This document shows, piece by piece, positions 11,901 through 24,863 of a DNA stretch of 64,000 bases. The DNA is from Myoxocephalus aenaeus (taxonomy: Eukaryota; Chordata; Actinopteri; Perciformes; Cottidae). Made by a program: the position numbers and the translations under genes. The notes below the pieces were generated by a model. The model did not search any database and was not told the DNA's origin. It worked only from the letters and a program-made list of their open reading frames with translations. The number at the start of each line of letters is the position of its first letter. Positions within the stretch are counted from its first letter, which is position 1. Where the stretch lies: positions 2,806,001-2,870,000 of the forward strand of contig JBAMJR010000051.1 in the NCBI GenBank assembly GCA_038501785.1. Reading direction: 5' to 3'.

Positions 11901-14900
11901 CGTTACCTTGGTGATTTAACACCTCTGCAGGAGAGCTGTCTCATCCGACTGCGCCAGTGGCTCCAGGAAACCCACAAGGGCAAGGTCACAAACACAAACG
12001 CATGTTGTTTGTCTGCAGAGCGCAATTATGAGAAAAACACATTTATTTCTGGACACTCACACAAGCCAGACTTCTGCTCAGCTCTTGCATGCACTGTAGA
12101 TTACAGATAGAAAGTAACACGCAGGTTCAATAAAGTAGTTTGAGTTTGTGTGTAACCTGTAGAAACTGGAAAGAAAAAAAAAAGATTGATAGAAAGAAAG
12201 TAACAAGCCTCCAAGGTCAAACGTCTTTGCAGTTATTAGTCACATCACACTTGCATCTGAGTTTTGACCCCTGCTTGTTGTTGTACAGATTCCAAAGGAT
12301 CAGCATGTGCTACGCTTCCTGAGGGCCAGAGATTTCAACCTGGACAAGGCCAGAGAGTTCTTGTGCCAGTCGCTGACCTGGAGGAAGCAACATCAGGTCG
12401 ATTTCCTGTTGGCCACATGGGAGCGCCCACAACTGCTGCAGGACTACTACACTGGAGGCTGGCACCACCACGACAGAGGTGCTGTGAGAATAATCCTGGC
12501 TCTCTGCCAATTTCATCTCATTTCCATCGTGTTTATCGCACTGTTGTTGTGCTGCAGTTTGTCTCGACGAGTGAACACTTATCAGTGATCGTTTATATAT
12601 TTAGCCCTCCATATGTAAAAAGGCCTCAAGGGCTGAAATTGCCTGTTAATTATTCACTGTAAAGTGAGTACCATCTGTTGTAGATCCCATCATTGCTTTT
12701 TAACAGCTCAGCTGATCCACCAGGGTTTAAGTAGAACACAGGAAGTGCCCTTGTGACTCATTCGGCCTTTTGACTGTGTGTGTGTGTTTGTGTGTGTGTG
12801 GTTTAGATGGCCGTCCTCTGTATATCTTGCGTCTGGGGCAAATGGACACTAAGGGCTTGGTGCGAGCCTCAGGAGAGGAGGTGCTGCTGAGACAGGTGAC
12901 ATAACCATTTAAGCCTTAACATGCACGTGAACGTTCTAATTAAAAATATCGGTAATGCTACATCTTGAATGTGAACCAGGTCCTGTCCATCAACGAGGAG
13001 GGACTGAGGCGATGTGAAGAGAACACCAGAGTCTTCGGCCGACCCATTAGGTGATTTAAATACGAGTCTGTCTTCTGTCAGCGTCTCATTGGCTAACAGA
13101 TAATCAGGTGTACTCGTGCTTGTATATCTAGTCGTGTAACGTCTCTGTCGGTGTGTTGGTCAGCTGCTGGACTTGCCTGGTGGACCTGGAGGGTCTTAAC
13201 ATGCGTCACCTGTGGAGACCAGGTGTCAAGGCTCTGCTGAGAATCATCGAGGTGGTGGAGGGCAACTACCCCGAGACTCTTGGCCGGCTGCTCATACTGA
13301 GGGCGCCCAGAGTTTTCCCAGTGCTTTGGACCCTGGTGAGAATAATACAGAATAACTTGTTCTTTCATGTGCAGGCGTTAATGTGGTTTTAATTCATCAT
13401 CCCATGGTGGAAGAGCGGATGAAGATCAATATAAACAAATGATAAACAAAGAAGAAATGGAGAGGAAACCATGCAATATGTAGATCCTCATGGGGATTAG
13501 ATCTGACTGCTGCTAAATACAGAAAGATAGATAGTTTTTCTTAATATATATGTTTTTTTTTTATTATTCTATTTGAACTTTATTATCTGTATTCACTTTA
13601 TTTATGTTGGACAAGAGAGATTTTTTTTTTCAATTCCTCTGTATGTTTGGTATGTCGAGAAATTGACAATAAAGCTGACTTCAGCAATATGTCAAATACA
13701 GAAAAGAAGTGATACACAAATATTTGAAAACAATAACAAAACAAGTAAAAGCAGTTAAGGCATTAAATAAGCAGATTTAAGTTTGGGCTGTAACTGTTGC
13801 TACCCGGAGAAGTGAAAGTTAGAACTATTTATCGACTAATAGAAAATTAAATCAGAAATGCTAATATAGTATCAGTTATTATGTTAAAATCAATATAAAG
13901 TTCACATTAAGATGCTTAGCCACTCAATAAACCAGCCAACATGTTCATTTCCTAAACATGAATAATTCAAATCTTCTTGGGTTTATCTACAGTTCATAAT
14001 GTGAACGTTTGCCTCATGACTCTCGGTGTGTTGGATCCAGGTCAGCCCCCTGATTGATGAGAATACTCGCAAGAAGTTTCTTGTTTATGCTGGAAACGAC
14101 TACCAAGGGCCAGGAGGATTAGTGGACTACATTGACAAAGAAATCCTCCCTGACTTCTTGGGAGGCGACTGCATGGTGAGTTTTAGACCACGGCAGGCAG
14201 AACATGATGATTTCTACAACAATGTGAACCATTTCAGTGTGTTCAACTGTATTTACAAACAAGCCAAGACGATTACACATCAGCACATTCATGTGAGTGG
14301 TCTCTTCTTCTTTTCTTTTTTTTTCTCTCTCTTCTGCCATCTCCAGTGTGACATCCCTGAAGGAGGTTTGGTCCCCAAATCTCTGTACAGGACTGCAGAG
14401 GAGCTGGAGAGTGAGGAAAACCGCCTGTTGACTGACTCCATCTATAAGAGCGCCAGTATTTTCAAAGGAGCCCCATATGAGGTACAGTCTCCACCTTTTT
14501 TTTTAAAGCGGCTCTCAAATGCACATGCAGCAAAGAGCTAGGCTGCTTGAGTGCAAGGGGTATGGATTCTATTCCGTGGATGAGGGTGCCACCTGCTGGT
14601 AGAAATCTATGCTGCAGCAAACGCAAACTATTTGATTAATGGTCTTCTTTCTGCCGGTGCTCCTGCAGATGCTGATCGAGATCAACGAGGCCTCCTCCGT
14701 CATCACCTGGGACTTTGATGTGTCGAAAGGAGATGTGATCTTCAACATCTACCATTCCAAGAGGGCCCCACAGCCGCCTAAGAAGGACGCTCTCGGAACC
14801 CACGGCATCGCGTCCCCGGGGGCCGTTAACGCCCAGATGATAGACAGGAACTGGGTGCTGGGCCAGGACTACAGCATGGTGGAGAAAGCCCTCATCTGCA

Positions 14901-15641
14901 GGGAGGGAGAGAGTGTCCAGGTCAGAGAGATTATCCTCCATCTAGCTGCACTTCTTCTTTAGTTTCAACTAAACTTTATTTGTGCGTGTTTACTGCGGTT
15001 GCATCAAAGGAAATTAAAGTATCCATCAGCACAGACTCTTAACTGATCCTGCTGCTCTCCTCTGTTCAAACAGGGCTCCCACGTAACGCGCTGGCCCGGC
15101 TTCTACATCCTCCAGTGGCGCTTCCACAGCTCCCCAGCCTGCTCCGCCTCCAGCCTGCCTCGAGTGGATGATGTGCTGGCCTCGCTGCAGGTCTCCTCCC
15201 ACAAGTGTAAGATCATGTACTACACCGAGGTGCTGGCCTCCCATGACTTCAGGTCAGTTTATTTATTCCACTCTGCTTCTCTCTCTCTCTCTCTCTCTTT
15301 TGTAGTGTCCTGTATTCTTGTTATAATACTGAAACTGTCTTTCACACAGGCTTCAGTGCTCTTCTGTTGGTTTTTAAAACCACCAATGTTGTAATATTTC
15401 TGGAAGTTTCCTTGTGTTTTACAGACAGTTTGGTTTTTACATCTGTTGTACTTTATCATATGTTGCCCGTTTGGTTTTTAAAGTTATGTATTGGGTAGAA
15501 ACAGGCCTGAACATTTCTTTTCTGTTATCTTCTAGGGGCTCCATGACCAGTCTGGAGTCGAGTCACAGTGGCTTCTCCCAGCTCAGCGCTGCCACTACTT
15601 CCTCTAGCCAATCGCACGCCAGCTCCACCGTCTCAAGGTAG
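5948..15641 (+). CDS. sec14l1: SEC14-like protein 1 (PRELI/MSF1 + CRAL-TRIO + GOLD), 15 coding exons
   Basis: Coding exons: 5948-6010, 9887-10036, 10173-10304, 10792-10920, 11071-11284, 11875-11984, 12289-12478, 12807-12895, 12980-13050, 13164-13335, 14041-14175, 14347-14481, 14669-14920, 15074-15252, 15536-15641. All introns are GT-AG, all phases agree, and the total is 2127 nt (708 aa; the human protein is about 715). Domains by residue: PRELI/MSF1 about 3-173 (starts MVQEYQSPVRVYKHPFEL), a variable Pro/Ser-rich linker about 180-228, CRAL-TRIO N-terminal and lipid-binding domains about 235-490 (RFLRARDFNLDKARE, GLNMRHLWRPG, YAGNDYQGPGG), GOLD domain about 520-672 (SSVITWDFDVSKGD), and a Ser-rich tail (SLESSHSGFSQLS) ending in SR. 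The start is the only ATG fitting the conserved N-terminus. Known family role: cytosolic/Golgi phosphatidylinositol-binding protein that binds cholinergic transporters and restrains RIG-I signalling; that role is from family knowledge. The CDS is intact. The paralogue sec14l5 is the main alternative; the tail and the nptx1 linkage favour sec14l1. Confidence 0.95.
7884..7898 (+). other. G-quadruplex motif (four GGG, single-T loops)
   Basis: GGGTGGGTGGGTGGG on the transcribed-RNA-sense strand of sec14l1 intron 2. Four G3 runs with 1-nt loops are the known optimum for parallel G-quadruplexes. Confidence 0.75.
8304..8325 (+). repeat. Poly-T tract in sec14l1 intron 2
   Basis: A run of about 22 T. 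Read on the minus strand it could be the A-tail of an old retroelement, but no element body was recognised next to it. Confidence 0.8.
13480..13695 (+). repeat. Possible retroelement tail in sec14l1 intron 11
   Basis: T-rich sequence ends in GAAATTGACAATAAAGCTGA, a frequent 3' end of fish retroelement insertions. It lies wholly in an intron and does not touch the splice sites. Confidence 0.3.
15279..15298 (+). repeat. (CT)n tract in the last sec14l1 intron
   Basis: Short CT run about 25 bp after the donor of coding exon 14. Confidence 0.85.
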
Positions 15642-16165
15642 CATCTGCCCACCAGATGTCTAAACCAGCAGTGACCTGACAATTTCTGACATCTTACTCC
15701 GACCGTGCCTCATGCCTCCAATGAATGAGAGGGAGCCTGGAACTCAAAGTGTTTAATGAGACGTTGACCCGACGAATGGAGCCGAGGAGAGTTTTTGGTG
15801 TTTGTATTATTACTTGAGCAGGATCAGTAAAGTTCATTGACCTCTAAATTATGTATTCAACTGTTCCTGTCCATATGATGACTGACATTTGTTTTTTTTT
15901 TGTGTGTGTGTTTTTAATAATGGTAGTGCACAACGTAACAAATTCAATGCACGGTGTAAATGTTGAATTTTTTTTTTTTTGTAGTTGCACACAGCTTCTC
16001 TCCCAGAAGCTGCTTTTATCCTCCACAAGATGTCAGTGTCCTCTGACTTAACTGCTCTCAGATCTGCAGTGTACTCAGCACAGATGTTTACACTCGCACA
16101 CGTTGTCTGGTCTTTTTAAGAGATCCAAAAATATAATTGTTTAAATAAATAATTTATCACAAGCA
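15642..16165 (+). other. sec14l1: sec14l1 3' UTR
   Basis: Non-coding sequence after the TAG stop at 15639-15641. It contains two T-rich runs (about 15891-15901 and 15969-15980) and ends shortly after an AATAAA hexamer. The end is inferred from the first canonical polyadenylation hexamer; longer isoforms cannot be excluded. Confidence 0.55.
16144..16149 (+). terminator. sec14l1 polyadenylation signal AATAAA
   Basis: Canonical AATAAA about 500 nt downstream of the sec14l1 stop codon, the first such hexamer after the stop. Cleavage would be expected 10-30 nt further on. A second near-hexamer (AATAAT) overlaps it. Confidence 0.55.
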
Positions 16166-19100
16166 TTAATATCGATGTAACCTCCAGAGTGTGTTTGTGT
16201 CTTGATACTAGATTTGAGAAAACAATGACTGCGGTAGCTGCAGTGGGGTAGTCATTGTGAGTGATTCTAAAGATGGGTTGTTAATCATTTTTACAGCAAT
16301 AGGTGAGACGTTAAGAGCGAGCAGATGATAGCAAATGTCTTTTTGAAAATGTGCAGTGCGCTCTCTCGGTCTCATGTACGGTTGTTGTTTTTTTGGACTT
16401 GTTCGTCATAGCTGCTGAGTTTTCTGAGGCTGCTAATTTGAATGCAATATAGTGCGGCCCCTTGTGATCTGGCACAGGGCCAGGCAGACGACTGATTTAC
16501 ATAAGTTCATGGAAATGAAAGTTTTATCAGATGCTTCCAGCTAAAGCTTAATTGAATTTCCCAGTGTTGTTGCAGTTTCTTCTTCTTGATTTGCAAACTT
16601 GTGTCGCGTTGCTGCTTATCCCAACGCAATTCACAAAGTCGGGTGGATTTAGTTTTCTTTGGGGTTGATTGAACCGGAGCCTGGCTTCCTGCTGGTAATG
16701 ACAGGGCGGTTAGAAAGAGGAAGCGTAGTGACTTTGCCAGAAGCTTATTTACTGAACTACCCAGCTCTCTAATGACCTCCCAAGACACACATTGTCCAGA
16801 TAAACAGCACCTCTTCGCCCAATGCACTTCATTTGCTATTAAAACCTTCTCTTCCCGAGCAGTTATGTGATTTAAGGCTGAATTATTTCACTGCCATTCA
16901 CTGGGTTGAAAAACAAGGTATGATATACAGGTAACAACAACATTTGGTCAGTCAATGAAATGCTCCTAAATAATGCATCACCTTTATACTGTTTCCACCG
17001 CTGTGGTTGACCTGACACAACCTCTGGAAAGAAGCACTGCAGCTGACCTACGGCCACCAAGTGTTGGAATGATTCATGCTTACGTTATGCATTATTGATC
17101 AGAGAATTGTTCTAAAAAAAAAACACTGACTCAACAGAAACTGTTGATCTTCTCCGAAACTCGTCTTTGTGGCTGGCTGAGAGGCACCAGCACATATAAA
17201 GTTATGCAGCATGTTGGGCAGCCTTTATGGCGTCATTAGAGTGATTCATTCTGCATTCTCAGGCCGCCCTAGAGGGCTCTTCATCACGTTTTATCTACAA
17301 AAGAGGCGTTCAAGAGGGCCCTTTGGCTGAGGTTTGTTTCGAACATCAAATTTGGAGAAAAAAAGTGATGGGATCACATTACTCTGAGGACCATGAATTC
17401 CTACAAAATGACATGGCAATCCATCAAATATCCCATCACATAGTACAGGGATGTTTGTCACCCTCTTCCTCCAACTGGATGGATAAAGGTTTTACCAAAC
17501 TGGTCCTATATAACTCATCTTGAGTATTTACCAGTAACCCTGCATGGCTGTGTATCAATCCTGGAATAAGAGGCCATCTTTGTAGTTTTTGTGACGACTG
17601 CATTTGCTGTTGAGACACTGGATCTCTTTTTATGGGATGCATTTTACCTCACGCTTCTATTACAAAGAAAATAGAAAACTGGATTATGGAGCACAGGTCA
17701 GTTTAACAGGTTTAAAGGTTTCCTGTCCTTTGGGGTTTATTGAGCATCACAAACATGACAAGATCATCTTGAGTTTGCCTCTCTAGAAACGAGCCTAAAG
17801 ATTCCCTCCCAACTAAATGCCTCTAAGAAACGGCTCTCTTTCTCTTATTGTGCCTCATAAAGTGCTGGCTGAGTCTGGAGATGCAGTCCATTTAAAATGT
17901 TGAATAATCCTGCATCCAGGAACACGAGATCTCTTAATTCTCTGATGAGCGCAGCCGGCAAAGAGGGAGGACTGCACTGATAATGTGTTTCTAAAATAGT
18001 CTCAGACTTCTTGTTACAGATATAAACATCCCAGCCTTCACTGGGAATATGTACATGGTAATGAATACTCTTTCAGAAACACCAGAGGCAGGCGTAGGGA
18101 TAGTCATCAAGGGGCTGCTTTCTTTTTGGGGGTTTGTTTTCATTTGAGTTTTTCATCAAAAATAATTACTCATGAACCACTTTAAAAATACCCACATGAT
18201 CACAGCACCTGAAACACAAAAGGTCAAAATCAAACTACATCATCCCACCAAACTTCTCAGTCTATCAAATCACACATTGATGAGGCTTTTTTTCTAATTG
18301 TATTTGATCACAAGTCGTGTCACACTCAGTGTAGTGATCTTCATCGTGCCCACTAATTGAAAAGGAAAGCGCTGGATTATTTTTAGGAGGCGAGACGCAC
18401 TTGGAAGGGAAACTCTGTCCAGGATTGTTTGTGTGAATGTGGAGCTGGAATCCTTTGTATTACTGTGATGTGTGCACGCTGAAAAACTAAATGTTTAATG
18501 TCTCCTCCATCTGAGTTGTGGACCTGTCTATTTAACTAATCGCATATGGACTGGGTTGAAATAAATTTTCTGACTTGATGTAGGCTACTAGTGGTGCTGG
18601 GCCTGATTAATATGTCCACAAACAAATAGATACAGTCACATCTATTTATCTCTGATGCTTCATAGCTCTCGTATCTTCTAACATTGATTTTCTCCGCTAA
18701 GAGAGAGACCATCAATCTATCTAGCTTCAATTTAGGCCACTTTCTGAGTATTGCCCTCATCTGCAAAGAACTGTCAAGCCATGTGTTGTTTCTATTGGTT
18801 TCTGAACATCAGAGCGGTTTCACCGTATTTCTCTGCTGGTTTTTTGGCTCCCTGACTTCGATAGATGACATTTCCATAACTCTTACTCTAAACAGCCATT
18901 GAACTGTGCCGGTCAGTATGGGCCGGCCCTCCCTAATTGTTACAGTGAGGAACACACATTTATCTATGCCGTGTTTCGACAGAATACCAAACTTGTGTAT
19001 CTATGGTAATCTCACATTATTGATTACTTGAAGAGGGGTTCTCAAATATCTGATGTTGTAAATCAATACAGTCATGAAACCCAGCAGACAGGAAAAAGTA

Positions 19101-21514
19101 ACATGTTTGAAAGGTTACACTAATAAATGCCATTCTTCACTATTCAGAATTCACCTGATAAACCATTGGCCTAATTAGTCAACTTCCGGTTCACAATGCC
19201 GTTCACGTGTCTCGCGTTAACGCTACTTGGGTTTTTCAGAAATCGAGACCTCTCTTCAAAAGGTGAGTGTTGTCAAAACTATCTGGAGCGGTTATCTTTG
19301 GTGGTCAGACTATCTTCATTTATCAATTAATGTTAATTAAAAGCCACCTATTGAACACTATGATGAGGCTACATTATAGACACACACTTTGACTAATTAG
19401 CAAAGTTGTAGCGTTTTATTTTCAACCATTTCAACAAGGAGGAAATACCTGTCAATCATTTTGTGTAAAACAGTCCGTTGACCAATCAGCTTGCAAGATC
19501 TTCATTGGTTGACAGAGACCAGCTAACTAGCTAACTAGTTAACCTCACTCACTAGACTAACTAACTATACTACAAGGGGTAAATAAAACAATGTTTTAAC
19601 TGTCATGGAAATGCAAATAAAACTGAATATGTGCAAAGTGAAGCATGCATTAGTGTTGTATTTGGCTCCATAACTAGTTATGAAATGTTTCTGTCACACT
19701 ATTGGTGACCAGCAGAGCTACATAGCTTACTGATTGCTTGGGAAGGATTTCCACTTTACTCCAATCTTGCTAAAAATTATATTGCTGGCTCTTGTATGAA
19801 ATCATCACAATTTTAACACGTCATAGCAGGAAAACCACAAGCCTAAATGGTCAAGTTAATGAGGGCTGCGATCCATTTAGCTTCACCAGTTTGAGTGCTG
19901 ACTGACTGCTTTATGGAGCAGAGCCTCCATTAGAGCTATCGCTGGTTTCCCTAATATGAGCACTTTAAGTGTCTGCCATGAAAAAGGCCCATTAAGTATT
20001 GTAGACTGCTGTGAAGGGAGTGACGGTGTCATACTGGGCTTTACAGCGAGTGTCATCAGTGATGAGCAGCACCTCCCTCCCGCCTGTTGTCCATCTCGCT
20101 CAGGTGAGTCGGGTCATGGTCATCATGTCACACGTAGCGTAGTCACCTGGACTATACTGTGTCTGCCAGGGGACAGTACGGGGCGGCATTTCAGGCATCC
20201 ATCTTTGCTCCTCTTCCCTACCAAGCTTCACCGCCCCTCATCGGGCTCAGGTTTGCCTTATTGGCAGGCAGAGGGGCTGTCTGGCAAGATCCCTCTACAC
20301 TTCAATGACGTGGCCGTTAACGTTTACAATTCATTTGGATACAAAAGTGTGAAACATCCTCATGTTCCAGTTTCTCAATTGTGAATATTTGCTGCCTTTC
20401 TTTCTTATATAAAACAACATTTTATATTTTTAGATGCTGGATTGTTTGTAGAAGTAAACAAGTAGTTTGAAGCAAGGGCAAGGGGCTGCATCTAACGATT
20501 ATTTTCACTATTAATCTGCTAGTTAGTTCCTCAATTCATCATTCAGCCCATGAGATGTCATAAAACATTGAACTCAAGGCGAGGTCACAAAGCAGTAAAC
20601 TTTTCAGCTTACTAATAAATAAGATAAAGAAAATATTGAAGACAGAAAGCAAATCTATGAAGTTGAGAAACTTGAACTAGACAATGTTTGATTTATAGCT
20701 TCAGCTGTAGACATAACCCTGGGATTTACTAAATTGTGCCAGTATTTTTGCATTATTTTCTGACATTTGCTGGACCAATCTTTATTTTCAGCGCAGAGCA
20801 TCAGAGCTGTTTTTGATCTCACAACTTTTAATCTCTGAAATGGACTTTTGTAAAGGCCTCGGCTACTGCTTTAGAGTGAGTGTCAAAGTGCATAAAGAGT
20901 ATCCTGCACTTAATAAGGACCGAGACAATGATACACCCAGAGCAAGCCTGGGCCTCTTGTTGTTTCAGACCGTCCTTTACGGATGCAGTGAAGCAGAGAA
21001 CAAGAGCAGATGAAACGCAGCCAAACTGTGTGTGGAAAATGTTTTCTGGCAGCAATGTCCGCTCCCCCTCTCCGCCTCTCTCTAACATTATGAGGTAGTT
21101 ACTGTAAGCCGGGCCCATAAGCGATCCCTAGACGCACGCTGGCACCGCACCACTCAGGCGGCGTGTGACGTCTGTCTCCCCGGCTTGTTCGTACTACCTG
21201 CTTCATTGCGCTGGGTAAATTTGAATAAAATATTCTCAGCATAAAGGGACACCTATTCTCTGCTGACGGTAAGTTAATTATCATTTTGAGTCTGATTGCA
21301 GAACATTAAAGCTGCCGGAGGAGACGGAGCCGCTTATTGGTCCAAGCTGGCACTTATTGCTGCAACTCCCTGTGGCTCAAGTTATGAAGAAAAGGGTGCT
21401 CTGGTTGTTTATGCAGAGAAATACCATGTAAAGCCTCAATAAGTATAATAAGCTATGTTCATACCTGAGAGGATTACGATGCGGCCTGTGTTCTTCAAAT
21501 TTGAATTTGGAGTT

Positions 21515-22115
21515 AAAGCACCCATTGGACATTTTGGGGAACAAACATATTCACTTTCCTGCCTATAGTCTGGCAACCACAGCTGCCGGTAATTTACCGT
21601 ATATTACACAGATGTTTTTTTATGAGAAAATACCACTTAAATGTAACAGCTGGCAGGTGGTTAGCTTAGCTTAGCTTAGCACGAAGAATGGAAATAGGGG
21701 GAAACAGCGTGCCTGGCTCCGTCCAAAGGGCACGAAACCCACCTATTACTTTTATTAAAGATCACGTATTAACATGTTGTATTTTGGTTTGTTTAAACAT
21801 AGTCTTTAGTGTAAGGATAAAGTTTCGCCGCTCTACTGAGATATATGGACTGGACTTTTTCTTGGCCCGAGAACAGTAACTGTCTAGACTCTCAGCTGGT
21901 TGCCTGGCAACTACTCGGAGCCAAGAATGAGTGCTTATGCTAAGCTAACCCACCGCCGTCTCCAGCCGCATACCGTACAGACACGAGAGCTGTGTCCATC
22001 TTCCAATCCATCTCTCTGCAGGACAGCAAAGGAGCACATCTCGTAAAATAAGTCTTTCCCTCATCGTCCCAGTATATTGTGTCTAAATGTCAGTTTTACA
22101 TTGTTAAACTAGAGG
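21515..22115 (+). repeat. Dispersed percomorph repeat, degenerate copy 1
   Basis: The left part reads CATTTTGGGGAACAAACATA. The core has four TTAGC units (21661-21680) followed by GTGCCTGGCTCCGTCCAAAG. The right part has GGTTGCCTGGCAAC and TACCGTACAGACACGAGAG. From memory this is a very common dispersed element in percomorph genomes whose halves are partly self-complementary. No coding capacity. Exact ends are uncertain. Confidence 0.6.
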
Positions 22116-24297
22116 GACAGGTTTGCAGCTGTAGAAAATGATCTTGACTCTCCTGCCTGTAGTTGAGGGAACGGCTTTGACGGGCAGCAGAGATGAGATA
22201 TGGACCGTGACAAGTCTGCCTATTGTATGTGCCGGAGGGAAACTCCTCACCTGTCAGGACCAAAACGACTAGAGCCGTGATTGTTGCTTTTCAATTCCTT
22301 GTTTGGATATTGAAATGAACAATCTTCCCTCACTGGAGTCGCATGAAGCTGACAGGAGGGAACGTGTGACAGCGATGAAGCCCCCTCCTGTCTGTGCTCC
22401 TCCTGTGTGGTGTGAAGGCATTGTGGTTGTAATTGCCTTCAAGACTGGCTTAGGCTCAGGACCGAGGATATTTCAGCTGTGATCTGTTAAGCCTATTACA
22501 CACTTGTTGCGTGAAGACACACCAATCCTGTGTGGATGAAAGCGTGTGTGAGAGCCAATTTGTGCCATTTGCTTTGGCGTCGCCGTATCCAGTGACAATA
22601 CAGCGCACGTCTTTTGTTCTGTGGATCATTAAAAGGAGTAGACAATGAATCCAGAGGTCTTTGATTGTTAAAACCAGCCGGTTGTGACAATGGTCTTACT
22701 GGGCAAAACGACTGAAACCAGTTGGATGGAAACTTGGCTGTCAGGATGCATCTTGACTTTTATTGGCTGCTTTCATTTTGATGTCATTCTGTGAGCAACC
22801 GTGATCTGATGCTAAGCTGCGAACAGTGAAAGGGAAAGTAGTCGGTTACCTTTTGGTGAGAAGATTGAGGCGCGCCGCCTGACGCCTGCAGCTCTTCATC
22901 AAACAGCTCACCGCCTTCTGGTTCCACTGCTCCCATCTAGATGTAAAAGATGACCGAAAATGACCGTTGCTTTGTTTTTGCAGAAGCACTTTTGATGAAC
23001 AATCGTGTCACACGTTGCATTTCCCGTGACTCCTTCATGAGTAGACTGTGTCAATGTGAAGCTGCAGCAGTGGGAGATGTTGGCTTTGCATTAGAAGTAA
23101 CTTAATACAACAATACATGAACTTACCCAGTTTGTAATACTGCAAATACTTAAATATTACACTACTTTCGTCAGTGGGCCGTAGGCTCAATGTGTTGCCT
23201 CCCTCTGTGATGGTTAATGACTTGACTTGTGTAGAAAGTGTTTTCAGCATCAACTCTCAAGCCAACGCAAAGCAGCAGAAGTAGACCGTATGATTCAGAA
23301 AGCAGTTCTGAGGGGAAACAAAAAGTACGAGGCTGATGATCCATTGTGATACAATCTGGTGGTAAGTGTGTTTGGACAGTTTCGAACAGGAGCCTGCCGG
23401 CTAAACTTGGCAGACATCCTCGGCAGCTGGTCGGATGACTGGCCTGCCTGTGGGCTTAGATGATATTCAGTGACTCAACAATGTCTTTTTTTTTTTTTTC
23501 GGATAAAAAGAAGAAGAAAAAAAACGAACTACCTGTTATTGAAATACTGAAATATCCTGAACCTGATGTTCATTAAAGGAAGCGGAGCCCATTAATACCT
23601 CGTACACCCACACGATTTACGGCCTCTTCATGTGAGGCAATTCGCAGTTAAATGTGGAGGCCACCTCCAGAGCCTCATAAAGAAGCTGTCAATTTAACTC
23701 CTTTTCCCAGTAAAGTTAGGGAGAGCTAGCGAGGTTACAAGTGCATTAAAGTGCATTAAATCTGGCTTTTAAACGTCCAATGTTTCAAAGAGCCGTGAGC
23801 GGCGACCTTGTAAATAAAATACAAGTAAGTATTCTGATACGGAACATTTTAGTGCAGCGCCAGAAAATGTGTTTGTTCTTCTCAACCTGTGTCTTGCTCC
23901 TCTATTTTTCGGTCCATTTTTCTTTTCCACAAGACATGATGTGACTCAAATCTCACAAGTGTAACCTTGTATTGGAAAACAGGAGGATATTTTTATAACC
24001 AGTGTAGTTAGTTTATGGATACCCTACAGCCATATGCCATATTAGGATGCTTGGACGTTGTGAACAATAAAGCATGCTTTGTTCTGTTGCCACAACAACA
24101 CAGACACGAAGCAGCAGCAAGAACATTAATGAGTGGACGGATTGAAAGACGCCGTGAAAACATGCCCTGTATTATTATATTATTTAGGCCCTGCGGTAAA
24201 TAGAGTGGGCAGAAGATGTTCACTTGCCGGCAGTCTGTATACAATCAACCTCATCGCCGATCCTGAGTCTTATCGTCTTATCAGACACCGCTTTGTG

Positions 24298-24298
<1 letters not shown>

Positions 24299-24372
<74 letters not shown>
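24299..24372 (+). repeat. (TG)n microsatellite, about 37 units
   Basis: Uninterrupted TG run. The Cys-Val and Thr-His open frames through it are artefacts of the repeat. Confidence 0.97.
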
Positions 24373-24373
<1 letters not shown>

Positions 24374-24836
24374 CAGTCGCCATATGTGGAGGAGGAGCTT
24401 TTGTTTGTATCGTTGGACCCATGTTGTATGATTAAACAAGATGTCCTGCTGAGTTTTGCATCTGTTGCTGTCTGTGTCTCATTCAGCATGTGCAGTCCGA
24501 ACAGTGCAAATGTCTGTTGGCTAAATTCTTCGGATGCTTTTCATTCATTATGTAGAAAGACAGGAAGTGTTTAATGACGTTTGCCTTGCAAATGTTTTAA
24601 TGTTGTAAATATTACAGAAGTTTGTGAAGAAAGGTCACGCTGAAAAATTCTGCCTTTACACATATTCACGTGCAAAGCACCATTTGACTTATAAACATAG
24701 TCAAATGTATTTCACCTGCCAGTTTTGCCATTATTATTTTACTTAATGGGTTGTAAACCTGGTGGGTACTTTCCTGATGTCGCCAACCTTGAATTACTGC
24801 GAAGATGATGGAGACGTGGTTGTTAGGTGCCTCACC

Positions 24837-24863
24837 TTGTTGTTGTTGTTGTTGTTGTTGTTG
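24837..24863 (+). repeat. (TTG)n microsatellite
   Basis: About nine TTG units. Confidence 0.9.

Noticed and set aside
12264..12662. 132-codon frame overlapping sec14l1 exon 8
   Set aside because: Out of frame with the conserved RFLRARDF segment; it reads through the splice donor into the intron.
24133..24574. Cys-Val and Thr-His repeat proteins, also at 29656-30126, 35053-35358, 49337-49625, 55368-56008
   Set aside because: All are translations of (TG)n/(CA)n microsatellites, not genes.
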